This document shows positions 34,642 through 43,651 of a stretch of 64,000 bases of DNA, in pieces (position 1 is the stretch's first letter; each line of letters begins with the position of its first letter). The notes beneath the pieces were generated by a model. That model saw only the letters and a list, made by a program, of their open reading frames with translations, had not been told where the DNA came from and ran no database searches. The stretch is from Paenibacillus sp. 598K (lineage in GTDB: Bacteria > Bacillota > Bacilli > Paenibacillales > Paenibacillaceae), in the NCBI RefSeq assembly GCF_003851045.1, contig NZ_BFBX01000033.1, positions 1 to 64,000 on the forward strand, read 5' to 3'. The position numbers and the translations under genes were made by a program.

Positions 34642-36470
34642 GCCATCTCCCCCTCCTGTTCGCTGCGGCAGCTGGCCAGCGGCAGCGCCAGTATAGCGGT
34701 CGTTCCCTTACCTGCTTCGCTGGCAATCGTCAGGCTGGCGCTGTCGCCATAGTAGAGTCGTATCCGCGAGGCCACGTTCAATAGTCCAAAAAATTCATCC
34801 TTGCGCTCGGCCCCGCCTGCTGGCACATTGTCCGTCGCTGCAAGCGCCTCGCGAATCAGCCGGAGCCGCTGCTCCTCCATCCCTTTGCCGTTATCGCTCA
34901 CAGTGAGCAGCAGCTGTTCGCCCTCCAGACGAGCCGATATCGCCAGCTGCCCGCCTCCCTTCCGCTTCTCCAGTCCATGCAGGATCGCATTTTCCACCAA
35001 GGGCTGCAGGATCAGCTTCAGCACATAGAGGTTCGCCGTATGCGGATCGGTCACGAAGCTCACCGTGAACTGGCCGACAAATCGCAGCTGCTGCACGCGA
35101 ATATAATAGTTCAGGTGGGTGAAGGTCTCCTCTACCTTAAACGTCTCTCTGCCCTTGCTTAGACTGAGCCGGAAAAACTGCGACAGATTAAGCACCATCT
35201 CGCTAATCTCCTCGGCGTCGTAGTTTTTGGCCGACCAATAGATCGAATCCAGCGTGTTGTAGAGGAAATGCGGGTTGATCTGCGACTGCAGAAACTTCAG
35301 CTCGGTCTTGGTCAGGCGGAGCTGCTGCTCATAAATATCCTGGATGAGATGACGCTGCTGTTCGGCGGTCTGGTTGAACGCGTCGGTCAAATACCCAAGC
35401 TCGTCCTGGCGGTTGTGGACAAGTCGGGTGTCGAGATTGCCTAGTCTGAGCTGCCGCATCCCGGAGACGAGCGACGACATCGGCGCTGCGATGCTGCTAT
35501 AGATCAGCCAGGCGATCCATACCGCCAGCAGACAGCTGATCAGGATGATCCAGTACGTAAAAATTTGCAGCGGCCGCGACTTCTTGTAGATCTCCCGCTC
35601 CGGTTGCTCCAGGACAAGCGACCAGCCGCTGCGAGGCGAATCGATGCGCAGCATCATCTGCTTCTCTGCGCGTCCCGGGAGCTGCGCCACCGATACTTCG
35701 GAGGCCGGGATGTCCTGATCCAGATGAGGCTGAGCCGAGTCATTATTAGAGACGAGCAGCCTGCCCTGCTCGTCGTAGAGCGACACATGGGAGGCCGGGC
35801 TGGGCGCCAGATGCGCGATGTTGCTGAGCAGGGTGCGCTTGGGCAAGGACAGCATGAGCACATTGTTGCCTCTATCTCTGCTGTACAGATCCATCAGCTG
35901 CATGAGGAGCAGCTGGCCTTCATTATAGATCGGGTCCGCCCAACCCATCAGCGCTTCCTCATGACGGCTCGGGTTATACAGGACGATCGAACGGCCGGTC
36001 TGCACGAATTCGTCATACCAGTCCTCTACTGTATGCAGCGGACGGTCGAGCATGCCGATGCGGCTGGAGAGCAGCTTGCCCGAGCCTCCGTGATAGATCG
36101 AGACGCCGGAGAGGATCGGGTTGACCGCATTGACATTGGAGATATACGACATCACGGAACTAAAGTCGATGAGCATCTCCGGCGTCAGCTCGGCGCTTCG
36201 ATGCTTGAGTCTGGAGGTGAGGCTGCCGTCGGTTGCCAGCATCGTCGAGAGCTGCTCGAGCGACTGCAGCGTCTGGTCCACATACTCCAGCGCCGAGTCC
36301 ATCCCGCTCATCGTCCGCTCTCCCAGCTCCTGTTCCAGGATACGCTGCGATTGCTTGTTGGCATACAGGCTGAACAGGATCAGCGGCAACAGGATCAGTA
36401 TAAAGTAGCAGGTCAGCCGGACCTGGATCGACCGGCTGAACCGCTCGCGCAGCGTACGCAGCCATCTCAT
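34638..36470 (-). CDS. YesM-type sensor histidine kinase
   Basis: About 610 residues from the ATG at 36470, which has GGGAGGTG upstream; the longer open frame lacks a ribosome binding site. Transmembrane helices lie at about 20-37 and 304-324 around a large extracellular sensor domain. HAMP follows, then the His_kinase dimerisation motif QSQINPHFLYNTLD with phosphorylated His401. An HATPase_c domain has DNGKGM. Such kinases usually detect a sugar-loaded binding protein or sugar directly, and signal to the YesN-type regulator encoded next. Confidence 0.93.
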   Translation of the reverse strand: MRWLRTLRERFSRSIQVRLTCYFILILLPLILFSLYANKQSQRILEQELGERTMSGMDSALEYVDQTLQSLEQLSTMLATDGSLTSRLKHRSAELTPEMLIDFSSVMSYISNVNAVNPILSGVSIYHGGSGKLLSSRIGMLDRPLHTVEDWYDEFVQTGRSIVLYNPSRHEEALMGWADPIYNEGQLLLMQLMDLYSRDRGNNVLMLSLPKRTLLSNIAHLAPSPASHVSLYDEQGRLLVSNNDSAQPHLDQDIPASEVSVAQLPGRAEKQMMLRIDSPRSGWSLVLEQPEREIYKKSRPLQIFTYWIILISCLLAVWIAWLIYSSIAAPMSSLVSGMRQLRLGNLDTRLVHNRQDELGYLTDAFNQTAEQQRHLIQDIYEQQLRLTKTELKFLQSQINPHFLYNTLDSIYWSAKNYDAEEISEMVLNLSQFFRLSLSKGRETFKVEETFTHLNYYIRVQQLRFVGQFTVSFVTDPHTANLYVLKLILQPLVENAILHGLEKRKGGGQLAISARLEGEQLLLTVSDNGKGMEEQRLRLIREALAATDNVPAGGAERKDEFFGLLNVASRIRLYYGDSASLTIASEAGKGTTAILALPLASCRSEQEGEMA

Positions 36471-36501
36471 GTTCTGCACCTCCCGTCCGGACAGCGGCAA
36501 A

Positions 36502-36527
36502 GTGGCGCCCCGGATCGGAAGCGCCAC
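36502..36527 (-). terminator. Hairpin between binding protein and histidine kinase genes
   Basis: GTGGCGC (36502-36508) pairs exactly with GCGCCAC (36521-36527), and the loop can extend the stem with CCGG/CCGG-like pairs. It lies in the 110-bp gap between the two genes and probably lowers expression of the sensor genes relative to the importer. No long T-run follows. Confidence 0.45.
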
Positions 36528-36580
36528 CCTTTCATTCACCCAGTCATTGGATGAATGCCTTGCTTGCAGTTGCTATGCCG

Positions 36581-38122
36581 TTATTTATTCGCGGCGTACC
36601 ACTCGTTTACCTCTCGGGTAATCTCGTCGCCGCCCCGGCTTTTCCATTCGCGGACGAAGTTGTCGAACTCATCGAGCGGCGACTGACCGACGATGATCTT
36701 CGTAAAGTACTCGATCTCCAGCTTGTTCAGATCGGCCGAGTAGGAGCCCATCGCCGGGGTCGGGATGCCCAGATATTCGTCGCGAATGACGGCATCGGCG
36801 ATCTTATCGATATTGGCGTTGAGATCGAACTCCATGCCCAGCGAGTCCAGACGATCGCGCTCCTCGTCCGCCTGATACGGCCGGATCGACCCGCCCAGCG
36901 TCTGACGGTAGATATGCTCGTTGTGCTTTTCGAAGTCCGTGACGATCTTGCCGTCCTCCTCCCTCCACACCTCGCCCTCGAAGCCGAGCAGCAGCGTCCG
37001 GTAGCCCTCGCCGTTCATGAAGTTCAGCATCCGGACGACGGCGTCCGGGTTTTTGCTCGTCACGGGGACGACATTATAACCGTAGATGTAACCGTAGCCC
37101 ATCGTTCCTTTTTTGCCCTCGGGTCCCGCAGGGAACTCCAGCGCCAGCCATTCCGCTTTCGGGTCGTTGTTTTTGTTGGTCAGGATCGGTCCGCGGGTAT
37201 CGTACCAGAAGGCGGAGAACAGGCCCACCTTGCCGGCGGCGATCTTCTCGGTGAAGTTCGCTTCCTTGTTAAGCGGCCATTCCGGGTCGAGCAGCTTGTC
37301 GCGATGCAGCTCCGCCAGGAAGCCGAGCGCCTCCTTCATCTCCGTCAGCGTGCTCATGTTCACTAGCTCGCCGTCCCGCTCGGTCCACATGCCGCGCTGG
37401 ATGCCAAAGGCGCCCAGGATCGGCGCGATCCGCGCCAGGTTCTCCCCTGTGATGAAGCCGTATGTATCGTCCTGCCCGTTGCCGTCGGGATCGTCCTGCG
37501 CAAAGGCCCGCATCACCTCGCGGTACTCCTCGAGCGTCTGCGGCGGCTCCAGACCCAGCTTGTCGAGCCAATCCTTGCGCACATACATGATCTCATTGCC
37601 CGGCACGGCATTCATCGACGGGATGGCGTAGATATTGCCCTCGATCGTCACCGTCTTCCATGCGTCCTCGGGAATATTTTTTTTCAAGTCCGGTCCATAC
37701 TTGTCGATCCATTCGTCGAGCGGCTGCAGCGCGTTCTGCTGGACATAGTTCTCGAACCAGCTAGAGTCACTCGAGTAGATCAGATCCGGCAGATTGTCGG
37801 AGGCCATGATGACGTTCAGCGCATCCTGATAGCCGTCCGCCGGCGGGATCTGCATCGTAATGTAAAGATTGGTGTTGTCCCGGATGTAGTCGATATAGGG
37901 GTTGTTGTTCTCGTCCATGCCGTCAGGAAAATTGCGCCCCGAGTTGTTGAAGACAACGCGGATCGACTTGCGCTCTATCCCCTCTTCGCCGTTTTTCCCG
38001 GTAGACGGATTGCCTCCTGTCGCCCCTCCCCCGCCGCCCCCGTTCGAGCAGGCCGCGAGTATCGTCAGCGCACCTGCCATCAACATGCCTGTTCCTTGCT
38101 TCCATCGTTTTGCGTTATGCAT
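36581..38122 (-). CDS. Sugar-binding lipoprotein of an LplA-type importer
   Basis: 513 residues. Lipobox LAAC gives lipidated Cys25, followed by a poly-Gly spacer. A calcium-binding-like loop DDPDGNGQDDTYGF is typical of the large LplA-type binding proteins. It is the third gene of an operon (two permeases, this protein, sensor, regulator). The ligand is probably a plant-derived oligosaccharide; the sequence does not say which. AGAGGGG precedes the ATG. Confidence 0.92.
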   Translation of the reverse strand: MHNAKRWKQGTGMLMAGALTILAACSNGGGGGGATGGNPSTGKNGEEGIERKSIRVVFNNSGRNFPDGMDENNNPYIDYIRDNTNLYITMQIPPADGYQDALNVIMASDNLPDLIYSSDSSWFENYVQQNALQPLDEWIDKYGPDLKKNIPEDAWKTVTIEGNIYAIPSMNAVPGNEIMYVRKDWLDKLGLEPPQTLEEYREVMRAFAQDDPDGNGQDDTYGFITGENLARIAPILGAFGIQRGMWTERDGELVNMSTLTEMKEALGFLAELHRDKLLDPEWPLNKEANFTEKIAAGKVGLFSAFWYDTRGPILTNKNNDPKAEWLALEFPAGPEGKKGTMGYGYIYGYNVVPVTSKNPDAVVRMLNFMNGEGYRTLLLGFEGEVWREEDGKIVTDFEKHNEHIYRQTLGGSIRPYQADEERDRLDSLGMEFDLNANIDKIADAVIRDEYLGIPTPAMGSYSADLNKLEIEYFTKIIVGQSPLDEFDNFVREWKSRGGDEITREVNEWYAANK

Positions 38123-38149
38123 GGGATGTGCCCCTCTCTTTTCTCTTGT

Positions 38150-39031
38150 CTAGCCCTTGACCGAGCCTAGCATGATGCCTTTGACAAAGTACTTTTGCAG
38201 GAACGGATAGACGATCAGGATCGGCACCGTGCTTGCGATGAGCGCTGCCGCCTTGATCGATTCGAGCGCCAGCAGGGCGCTGTCCATATTGGCGGAATAG
38301 CCGGAGTTGTTGTCGATATTGGATTGATTGAACATAATCAGCTCGCGCAGGTATACCTGCAGCGGATACATCTTGCGGTCCGTAATGTAGAGCACGGTAT
38401 CAAAGAAGGAATTCCAGTGGCCCACCGCATGGAACAGCGTAATCGTCGCGATCGCTGGCATCGACAGCGGGATGACGATCCGGAACAGGATGCCGAGATT
38501 GGAGCCCCCGTCGATCTTCGCCGACTCCTCCAGCTCTACGGGCACGCTCTGGAAGAAGTTTTTCATAATAATGACGTTGAATGCGCTGATCGCTCCAGGA
38601 ATGATAAACGCCCAGAACGTATTGAGCAGCCCCGTCGCCTTGACGACCAGGAAGGTCGGGATCATGCCGCCGCCGAACATCATCGTGAAGACGATCAGGA
38701 ACATAATCGTCGAACGTCCCTTGATGTACGTCTTGGACAGCGGATACGCGAGCAGGCAGGTGAGCGCCACATTGACGAGCGTCCCGGCGACGGTCCTCAA
38801 TACGCTGATCTGGAAGGCGTTCAGAAACGCCTGTTCGCTAAGCACCCGGCGGTATGACTCCAGTGTAAAGTCAACCGGCAGCAGTGTCACGCGTCCCGTC
38901 GTGATCGCATCGTGACTGCTGAGCGACTGCGCCAGCACATGGACAAATGGCAGCAGCGCAAGCAGGCCGAGCGCGCCGAGCAGCGCATAGTTGATAAATG
39001 AGGCGAATTGCTCGCCTTTGCTTCGTCTCAT
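38150..39031 (-). CDS. Carbohydrate ABC permease, LplC/YtcP type
   Basis: 293 residues with six predicted helices. The EAA loop reads LEESAKIDGGSNLGILFRIVIPLSM and the C-terminus YPFLQKYFVKGIMLGSVKG. It resembles the MalG-type protein at 9346-10227, so the two importers share a common origin. GGGAGG precedes the ATG. It is 13 bases after its LplB-type partner. Confidence 0.93.
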   Translation of the reverse strand: MRRSKGEQFASFINYALLGALGLLALLPFVHVLAQSLSSHDAITTGRVTLLPVDFTLESYRRVLSEQAFLNAFQISVLRTVAGTLVNVALTCLLAYPLSKTYIKGRSTIMFLIVFTMMFGGGMIPTFLVVKATGLLNTFWAFIIPGAISAFNVIIMKNFFQSVPVELEESAKIDGGSNLGILFRIVIPLSMPAIATITLFHAVGHWNSFFDTVLYITDRKMYPLQVYLRELIMFNQSNIDNNSGYSANMDSALLALESIKAAALIASTVPILIVYPFLQKYFVKGIMLGSVKG

Positions 39032-39044
39032 GGATACGCCTCCC

Positions 39045-40001
39045 TTACCATATGCCCTCCTGCCCGAGCTTCTTGGCGCCGCGATTGGCCATCATGACCA
39101 GCAGCAGCCCGATCACCGCCTTGAACAATCCGACGGCTGTCGTGAAGCTGAACTTGGCCTGCTGGATGCCTACCCGGTACACATACGTCTCGATCACATC
39201 CGAGACCTCGTAGACGAGCGGATTGTACAGCACGAAGATCTGCTCGAAGCCGACGTCCAGCACATGTCCGAGCCGGAGCAGGAACAGGATGACGATCACG
39301 CCCATCATCGCCGGCAGGGTGATGTGGAGGATCTGCCTGAACTTGCTGGCCCCATCCATAATCGCCGCTTCGTAGAGCTGTGGGTCGATCCCCGCGATCG
39401 CCGCCAGATAGATGATCGCTCCCCAGCCGATCTCTTTCCAGATATCGCTGATAACCAGGATGCTGCGGAACCAATCGGGGTCGGCTAGGAAGTAGATCGG
39501 CTCGAAGCCGAGCATCGTGATCACCTGGTTGACTACGCCCGACGCAGGCGACAGCACATTGACCATAATCCCGCCGACGATGATCCAGGACAGAAAGTGC
39601 GGCAGATAGACGAGCGTCTGGATCGATCGCTTGTAGAGCATATTGCGGATCTCATTAAGCATAATCGCCAGGATGATCGGCCCCGGGAAGCCCCAGATTA
39701 GCTTGTAGATACTGATCAGGAGCGTATTGGCGAAGATGCGGTAGAAGTCGCTGTTGGCGAACATCGTCTTGAAGTGCTGCAGGCCGACCCAGTCGCTGCC
39801 GCCGATGCCGCTGAACACGCTGTAATTCTGAAAGGCGATGACGATGCCCCACATCGGGACGTATTTGTAGATGACGAAGTACAAAAGCCCGGGTACCATG
39901 ATCAGATACAGGTCCCAATGCGAACGCAGCGCGTGAAAGCGTCTACGCTTCTGCGGACGTGTCGCCGCTGCCTCAACCACGACCTCGGCTATGTCAGCCA
40001 T
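39045..40001 (-). CDS. Carbohydrate ABC permease, LplB type
   Basis: 318 residues, first gene of the operon to 33046. After a basic N-terminus, LYFVIYKYVPMWGIVIAFQNY is the LplB hallmark, and the EAA loop reads YEAAIMDGASKFRQILHITLP. Six helices are predicted. GAGGAGG precedes the ATG. The gene order (permeases before the binding protein) differs from the importer at 9.3-12.8 kb, where the binding protein is first. Confidence 0.93.
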   Translation of the reverse strand: MADIAEVVVEAAATRPQKRRRFHALRSHWDLYLIMVPGLLYFVIYKYVPMWGIVIAFQNYSVFSGIGGSDWVGLQHFKTMFANSDFYRIFANTLLISIYKLIWGFPGPIILAIMLNEIRNMLYKRSIQTLVYLPHFLSWIIVGGIMVNVLSPASGVVNQVITMLGFEPIYFLADPDWFRSILVISDIWKEIGWGAIIYLAAIAGIDPQLYEAAIMDGASKFRQILHITLPAMMGVIVILFLLRLGHVLDVGFEQIFVLYNPLVYEVSDVIETYVYRVGIQQAKFSFTTAVGLFKAVIGLLLVMMANRGAKKLGQEGIW

Positions 40002-40092
40002 GACGGTGCCTCCTCTCGTTGTGTTTATAAATTAACTTTAAAGGCAGACGCCCGTTTTGGTTAGAGGATCGGGATGACCATTGTCGGTAGTA

Positions 40093-40121
40093 TTTTTACC
40101 TTGTGCGACATCTAGGCGCAA
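40093..40121 (-). promoter_or_regulatory. Possible promoter of the 40001 importer operon
   Basis: TTGCGC (minus strand, 40116-40121) and TAAAAA (40093-40098) are 17 bases apart, about 90 bases before the LplB-type start. The -10 box is imperfect, as expected if the response regulator activates it. The rest of the 40002-40192 divergent gap shows no gene. Confidence 0.35.
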
Positions 40122-40192
40122 CTTCCACTCGCCTGCTGCCGTATAAGGTAAAGGCGGTTAATTAAGGAAGCATCTGGAATGGGGTAATAGCT

Positions 40193-41062
40193 ATGAAGAG
40201 TAAGCTTGTACCAAAAGCATGGATACTGCTGCTTGTCCTCGCTGTCGCGGCGGTCTGGGGCGGCAATTATTACTATTATTACGCGCACAAATTTGACGGA
40301 GCGGTCATGCTGGAGCACTACTTTGAATCGCAGGTGTTGCCTGGGGAGCCTGTCCATTTCTATTATGTCACGCATCGCAGCTCCTCCAAGGAGCTGATAG
40401 CAATCCGCTTGTCAGATGAACAGTATTGGTACGCGAAGTTTCAACAGCAGCATGGGGAATACGGTCCGTATGCGCTCAAATCTGCCGTCGTGGAGATCAC
40501 TCATCCCGAGCAACCTCTGCCGGATCAGACGTATGAGCGGTTCACAGAGATCGAGGCCTGGTTCAATGACGGGACCAGCGACATGCTGCCTGTAGGCAGC
40601 ATTCAGTTTTTGCCCGCTGCGCCCTCTGTCTCCCACTTGATCGATTCGACATTCGGGTCCAGCAGCAACACTGGCGAGCATCGCAAAGGCTTCCGCGTGC
40701 TGGAGGATGTCCGTATTATGGATGTACAGACGACGATGGCAGACCGGATCGGCGATGCGGTCGACTACAAGTTCCTGAGCAGCCCGCCGGAATACACAAG
40801 GGTAGAACAGGCGATCGAGGCCGGTTTGCCGCTCAAGCTGAAGCAAGGCCAGGCAGCCTCCCTGGACTATACGTTCCGTGTACCCGGTCAGGACCAGAGG
40901 TCGCTCCACGTCTACCGGTCTTCGCTACGACTCTCGCTGGAGACGGCCAGCGGAGAGCGCTTGGCCTGGGATCTCCAGCTCAGGTCGACCCCGCAAGCGA
41001 GCAAAGAGGCGATTAAGGCATTGGTAGCCCAACGAATGGAGGCTTTTCGCCATGAGGACTAA
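40193..41062 (+). CDS. Membrane-anchored protein of unknown function
   Basis: 289 residues, not recognised. One N-terminal transmembrane helix (about 9-24, ILLLVLAVAAVWGGNYYYYY) is followed by an extracytoplasmic domain rich in beta strands. It could be an uncleaved signal anchor. No lipobox, catalytic motif or repeat is visible. The stop overlaps the start of the next gene by 11 bases, so the two are translated together. GGGG precedes the ATG at adequate distance. Confidence 0.7.
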   Translation: MKSKLVPKAWILLLVLAVAAVWGGNYYYYYAHKFDGAVMLEHYFESQVLPGEPVHFYYVTHRSSSKELIAIRLSDEQYWYAKFQQQHGEYGPYALKSAVVEITHPEQPLPDQTYERFTEIEAWFNDGTSDMLPVGSIQFLPAAPSVSHLIDSTFGSSSNTGEHRKGFRVLEDVRIMDVQTTMADRIGDAVDYKFLSSPPEYTRVEQAIEAGLPLKLKQGQAASLDYTFRVPGQDQRSLHVYRSSLRLSLETASGERLAWDLQLRSTPQASKEAIKALVAQRMEAFRHED

Positions 41063-41618
41063 TTTCCGCAAGCTGTCCTGGGGATTTCTGTTCGTCCTCC
41101 TGGATATTCGTCTCGGCTTCATCGATATTTTGCCGGACTTTGTCGGGTACTTGCTGATTCTCTCTGCCCTGCGCCAGTTGGACCGCCACTACCCCGGCTA
41201 CAACAAAGCATGGCCAGCGGCTGTCGTACTGTGCCTGGCTTCACTCGTCCCGGTCGGACCGCAGTTTAACCTGCTGCTGCAACCGCTCCCTCCTTCTCCG
41301 CTATGGGTGGGACTGACCGGCCTTCACCAGCTGCTGCTCCTGGCGCTGGTCGTTGCGATCTTCGGCACCCTTACACGGCATGCTCGCTCGCAAGGCAAGA
41401 TAGAGCTGGCCAATGCCAGCCGCAACCGGATGCGATTGTTCGTCCTGCTGCAACTGGCATTGTTGTTCACACTCCCTTACAGCCTGAATACGACCGATAC
41501 AGTGGGTTTTATCATCCCTCTGACCATCTTAATGCTGCTGGCGATGATCCTCCTCGTGTTCCTGTGCCGCAAAGCGGCTAAGACGTTCGCTGGGGAGTAC
41601 ACTGGAAGGGAGCATTGA
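41052..41618 (+). CDS. Multi-pass membrane protein of unknown function
   Basis: 188 residues, not recognised. About five hydrophobic helices are visible (LSWGFLFVLLDIRLGFIDILP, AWPAAVVLCLASLVPVG, LLLLALVVAIFGTL, LFVLLQLALLFTLPY, IIPLTILMLLAMILLVFL), with short charged loops. It overlaps the upstream membrane-anchored protein gene, which suggests a two-protein complex. The opening helix resembles small Firmicute membrane proteins without assigned function. Confidence 0.7.
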   Translation: MRTNFRKLSWGFLFVLLDIRLGFIDILPDFVGYLLILSALRQLDRHYPGYNKAWPAAVVLCLASLVPVGPQFNLLLQPLPPSPLWVGLTGLHQLLLLALVVAIFGTLTRHARSQGKIELANASRNRMRLFVLLQLALLFTLPYSLNTTDTVGFIIPLTILMLLAMILLVFLCRKAAKTFAGEYTGREH

Positions 41619-41619
41619 A

Positions 41620-42517
41620 ATGCTAGAAAAAACTTTCCGTAACAAACTAACTCCACATGATGAGGCCTTTAAAAAGTTGTTACAAACTTTCTTCAAGGAA
41701 TTTATTGAGCTATTCTTTCCCGAATTACATCGTTTGTTGGATTATCGCCAAACCCGATTTCTCATGCAAGAGCTTTTAGTTGATATCGTTGGACAGGAGT
41801 CTCGAGATCTCGACTTGTTGTTGGAGACCAAGTACACGGAGTTAGATGCATATATCCTCATTCATTTTGAACCACAATCGGTATCGAGAAGTGGATTTCC
41901 ACGAACGGATGTTCATTTATTTCAGTCGATTATTTGAACGACATCGGAAAGAACATAAATTAATTATCCCCATTGCTATTTTTACGTCTGATGATGTTAA
42001 GAATGAAGTTGATACCCTTTCTATGTCCATCCCAACACATGCAATACTGCAATTTCAATTCTTAAAGGTCGAGCTTCGCAACAAAGACTGGCGTCAGTTC
42101 ATTGAATCCGACAATCCAGTAGCTGCTGCTTTGTTGGTCAAAATGGGGTATAATGAAAAAGAGAGAAGAGAAGTTCGCATAGCATATCTAAGAATGATTC
42201 TGCGCTTAAAAAGAAAAATCGATGATGCTCGACTGGAGCTCATCATGTCGGTGGCTGATTTGTATTTTAAGCCCAATATAGAAGAAGATGAAATAATATT
42301 TCAGGAATTGCGAAGACAAAACCCAGAGGAAGGTGAGCAGATCATGGAGCTAATGCCAGCATGGAAAAAATGGGGAAAAGAAGAGGGTTATGATGAGGCA
42401 ACGCAAGATATTATTCTCAAAATGCTCAATAAAGGATTCGATCCAGAGCAAGTAGCCGATGTACTGGAACTACCTATCGATGAGATAAAAAAAGCGCAAA
42501 CCTCCAGAAATAAATGA
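41620..42517 (+). pseudogene. Frameshifted Rpn-family (PD-(D/E)XK) nuclease/transposase-like gene
   Basis: Two overlapping frames together make one Rpn/PDDEXK-type protein. Frame one (41620-41937) holds HDEAFKKLLQTFFKEFIELFFPE and the catalytic DLLLETKY. Frame two (continuing to 42517) resumes YREVDFHERMFIYFSRLFERH and ends with the usual C-terminal helix region. The join is near 41878-41883, where CAATCGGTATCG carries one base too many (or lacks two) for the expected EPQS-YREVDF. The gene is visibly AT-rich against GC-rich neighbours, a sign of transfer. Rpn proteins are recombination-promoting nucleases. As read it is broken; a sequencing error cannot be excluded. Confidence 0.8.
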
Positions 42518-42520
42518 AGC

Positions 42521-42566
42521 AAAGAAAAGGAAAGGGAAGATAAACTCCCTTTCCTTTTCTTTTTCC
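42521..42566 (+). terminator. Terminator after the Rpn pseudogene
   Basis: AAAGAAAAGGAAAGGGA (42521-42537) pairs with TCCCTTTCCTTTTCTTT (42546-42562), then TTTT. It is a long purine/pyrimidine stem with a T-run, four bases after the stop. Confidence 0.8.
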
Positions 42567-42692
42567 CATCGATCCCTTACGCCCCGCTGCTATTGCTTCG
42601 TCTGCCAGAACGCCGGGCTCCACGACGCCTCCGCTCGCTTTCAGTTGATGGCGCATTCAGCTTATTTGTAGTGGGGGCCTATGCCGAACCTG

Positions 42693-42701
42693 TGCTATAC
42701 T
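42693..42701 (+). promoter_or_regulatory. Extended -10 element before the AraC gene
   Basis: TGCTATACT is an extended -10 (TGN then TATACT) about 55 bases before the AraC start. No clear -35 lies at 17 bases, which extended -10 promoters can tolerate. Confidence 0.4.
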
Positions 42702-42754
42702 ACCACTGATACGACTCATGAGCTTCTGGAGGGATTTCCATCGAGAGCGTTCTT

Positions 42755-43651
42755 ATGCTTCGCGCAGCCGATTTCTTCCGGGGATCGATCCCCTTCCATA
42801 TCCATACGTACCGCTATGATCGATACGACGAGCTGAAGATGCATACGCATGATTTCATCGAGCTGGTCTATGTGTGCGAGGGGCGAGGCGTGCATCAGGT
42901 TCGTCAGCGCACCGAGAGCGTGCAGGAGGGCGACTTGTTTATTATCAATTACGAGACGCCCCACTGCTTTTACCCTCGCGATCGGCACAATACGGATGGG
43001 CTGACCGTCATCAACTGCCAGTTCACCCCTGACTTCCTGCGCGCGATGCAGATCGAGCTGCCCGCGATGCGGGGCATGACGGAGCTGTTCCTGCTCAAGG
43101 GACTGTATCCCGGGGAAGCCGAGCATGCCCCCGATCTGACGCTGAGCGCCCAGCGGAGGCGAGAGTTCGAGTATACGCTGCGCAAAATGCTGGCCGAGTA
43201 CAACGACAAGCCGGACGGCTACGAGGACGTCCTCAAGCTGCAGCTATGCGAGCTGCTCATCCAGATCCACCGCTCTTACAAGGACGTCTACCACGGGCAG
43301 CCGCATCCCGACTCGTACAAGCTGTCCCTCATCCGGGAGTCGATCCACTATATGCGCGGCAATCTCTCCGCCTCGCTGCAGTTGACCGAGCTGTCGCAGC
43401 AGGCGCTGCTCAGCAAGAGCTACTACTCTGCCCTGTTCAAGCAAGTGACCGGCCGCAGCGTCATCGATTACTTGCAGCAGCTGCGGATCGAGGAGGCTTG
43501 CCGCTTGTTGGCCGGGACCGACCGCGCGGTCTCCGACATTGCCGAGCAGGTGGGCTATGCCGACTATCGCTTCTTCAACAAGACGTTCCAGAAGATCACC
43601 GGGATGACCGCCTCTGCCTATCGCAAGCGAGTCGATGATGGCCTCAGATGA
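42755..43651 (+). CDS. AraC-family regulator with cupin sensor
   Basis: 298 residues. The N-terminal cupin (about 10-140) reads MHTHDFIELVYVCEGRGVHQV and GDLFIINYETPHCF. The C-terminal AraC domain (about 195-298) has two helix-turn-helix motifs (LTELSQQALLSKSYYSALFKQVTG, VSDIAEQVGYADYRFFNKTFQKITGMTASAYRK). It converges on and overlaps by eight bases the rhamnosidase-like gene, which it may regulate. The ATG at 42755 is 22 bases from a GGAGGG, so the true start could be slightly upstream at a non-ATG codon. The ligand is unknown, probably a sugar. Confidence 0.9.
   Translation: MLRAADFFRGSIPFHIHTYRYDRYDELKMHTHDFIELVYVCEGRGVHQVRQRTESVQEGDLFIINYETPHCFYPRDRHNTDGLTVINCQFTPDFLRAMQIELPAMRGMTELFLLKGLYPGEAEHAPDLTLSAQRRREFEYTLRKMLAEYNDKPDGYEDVLKLQLCELLIQIHRSYKDVYHGQPHPDSYKLSLIRESIHYMRGNLSASLQLTELSQQALLSKSYYSALFKQVTGRSVIDYLQQLRIEEACRLLAGTDRAVSDIAEQVGYADYRFFNKTFQKITGMTASAYRKRVDDGLR

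Noticed and set aside
9346..40001. Missing ATPase genes for three sugar importers taken as broken operons
   Set aside because: CUT1 importers in Firmicutes commonly share one MsmX-type ATPase encoded elsewhere, so absence is normal.
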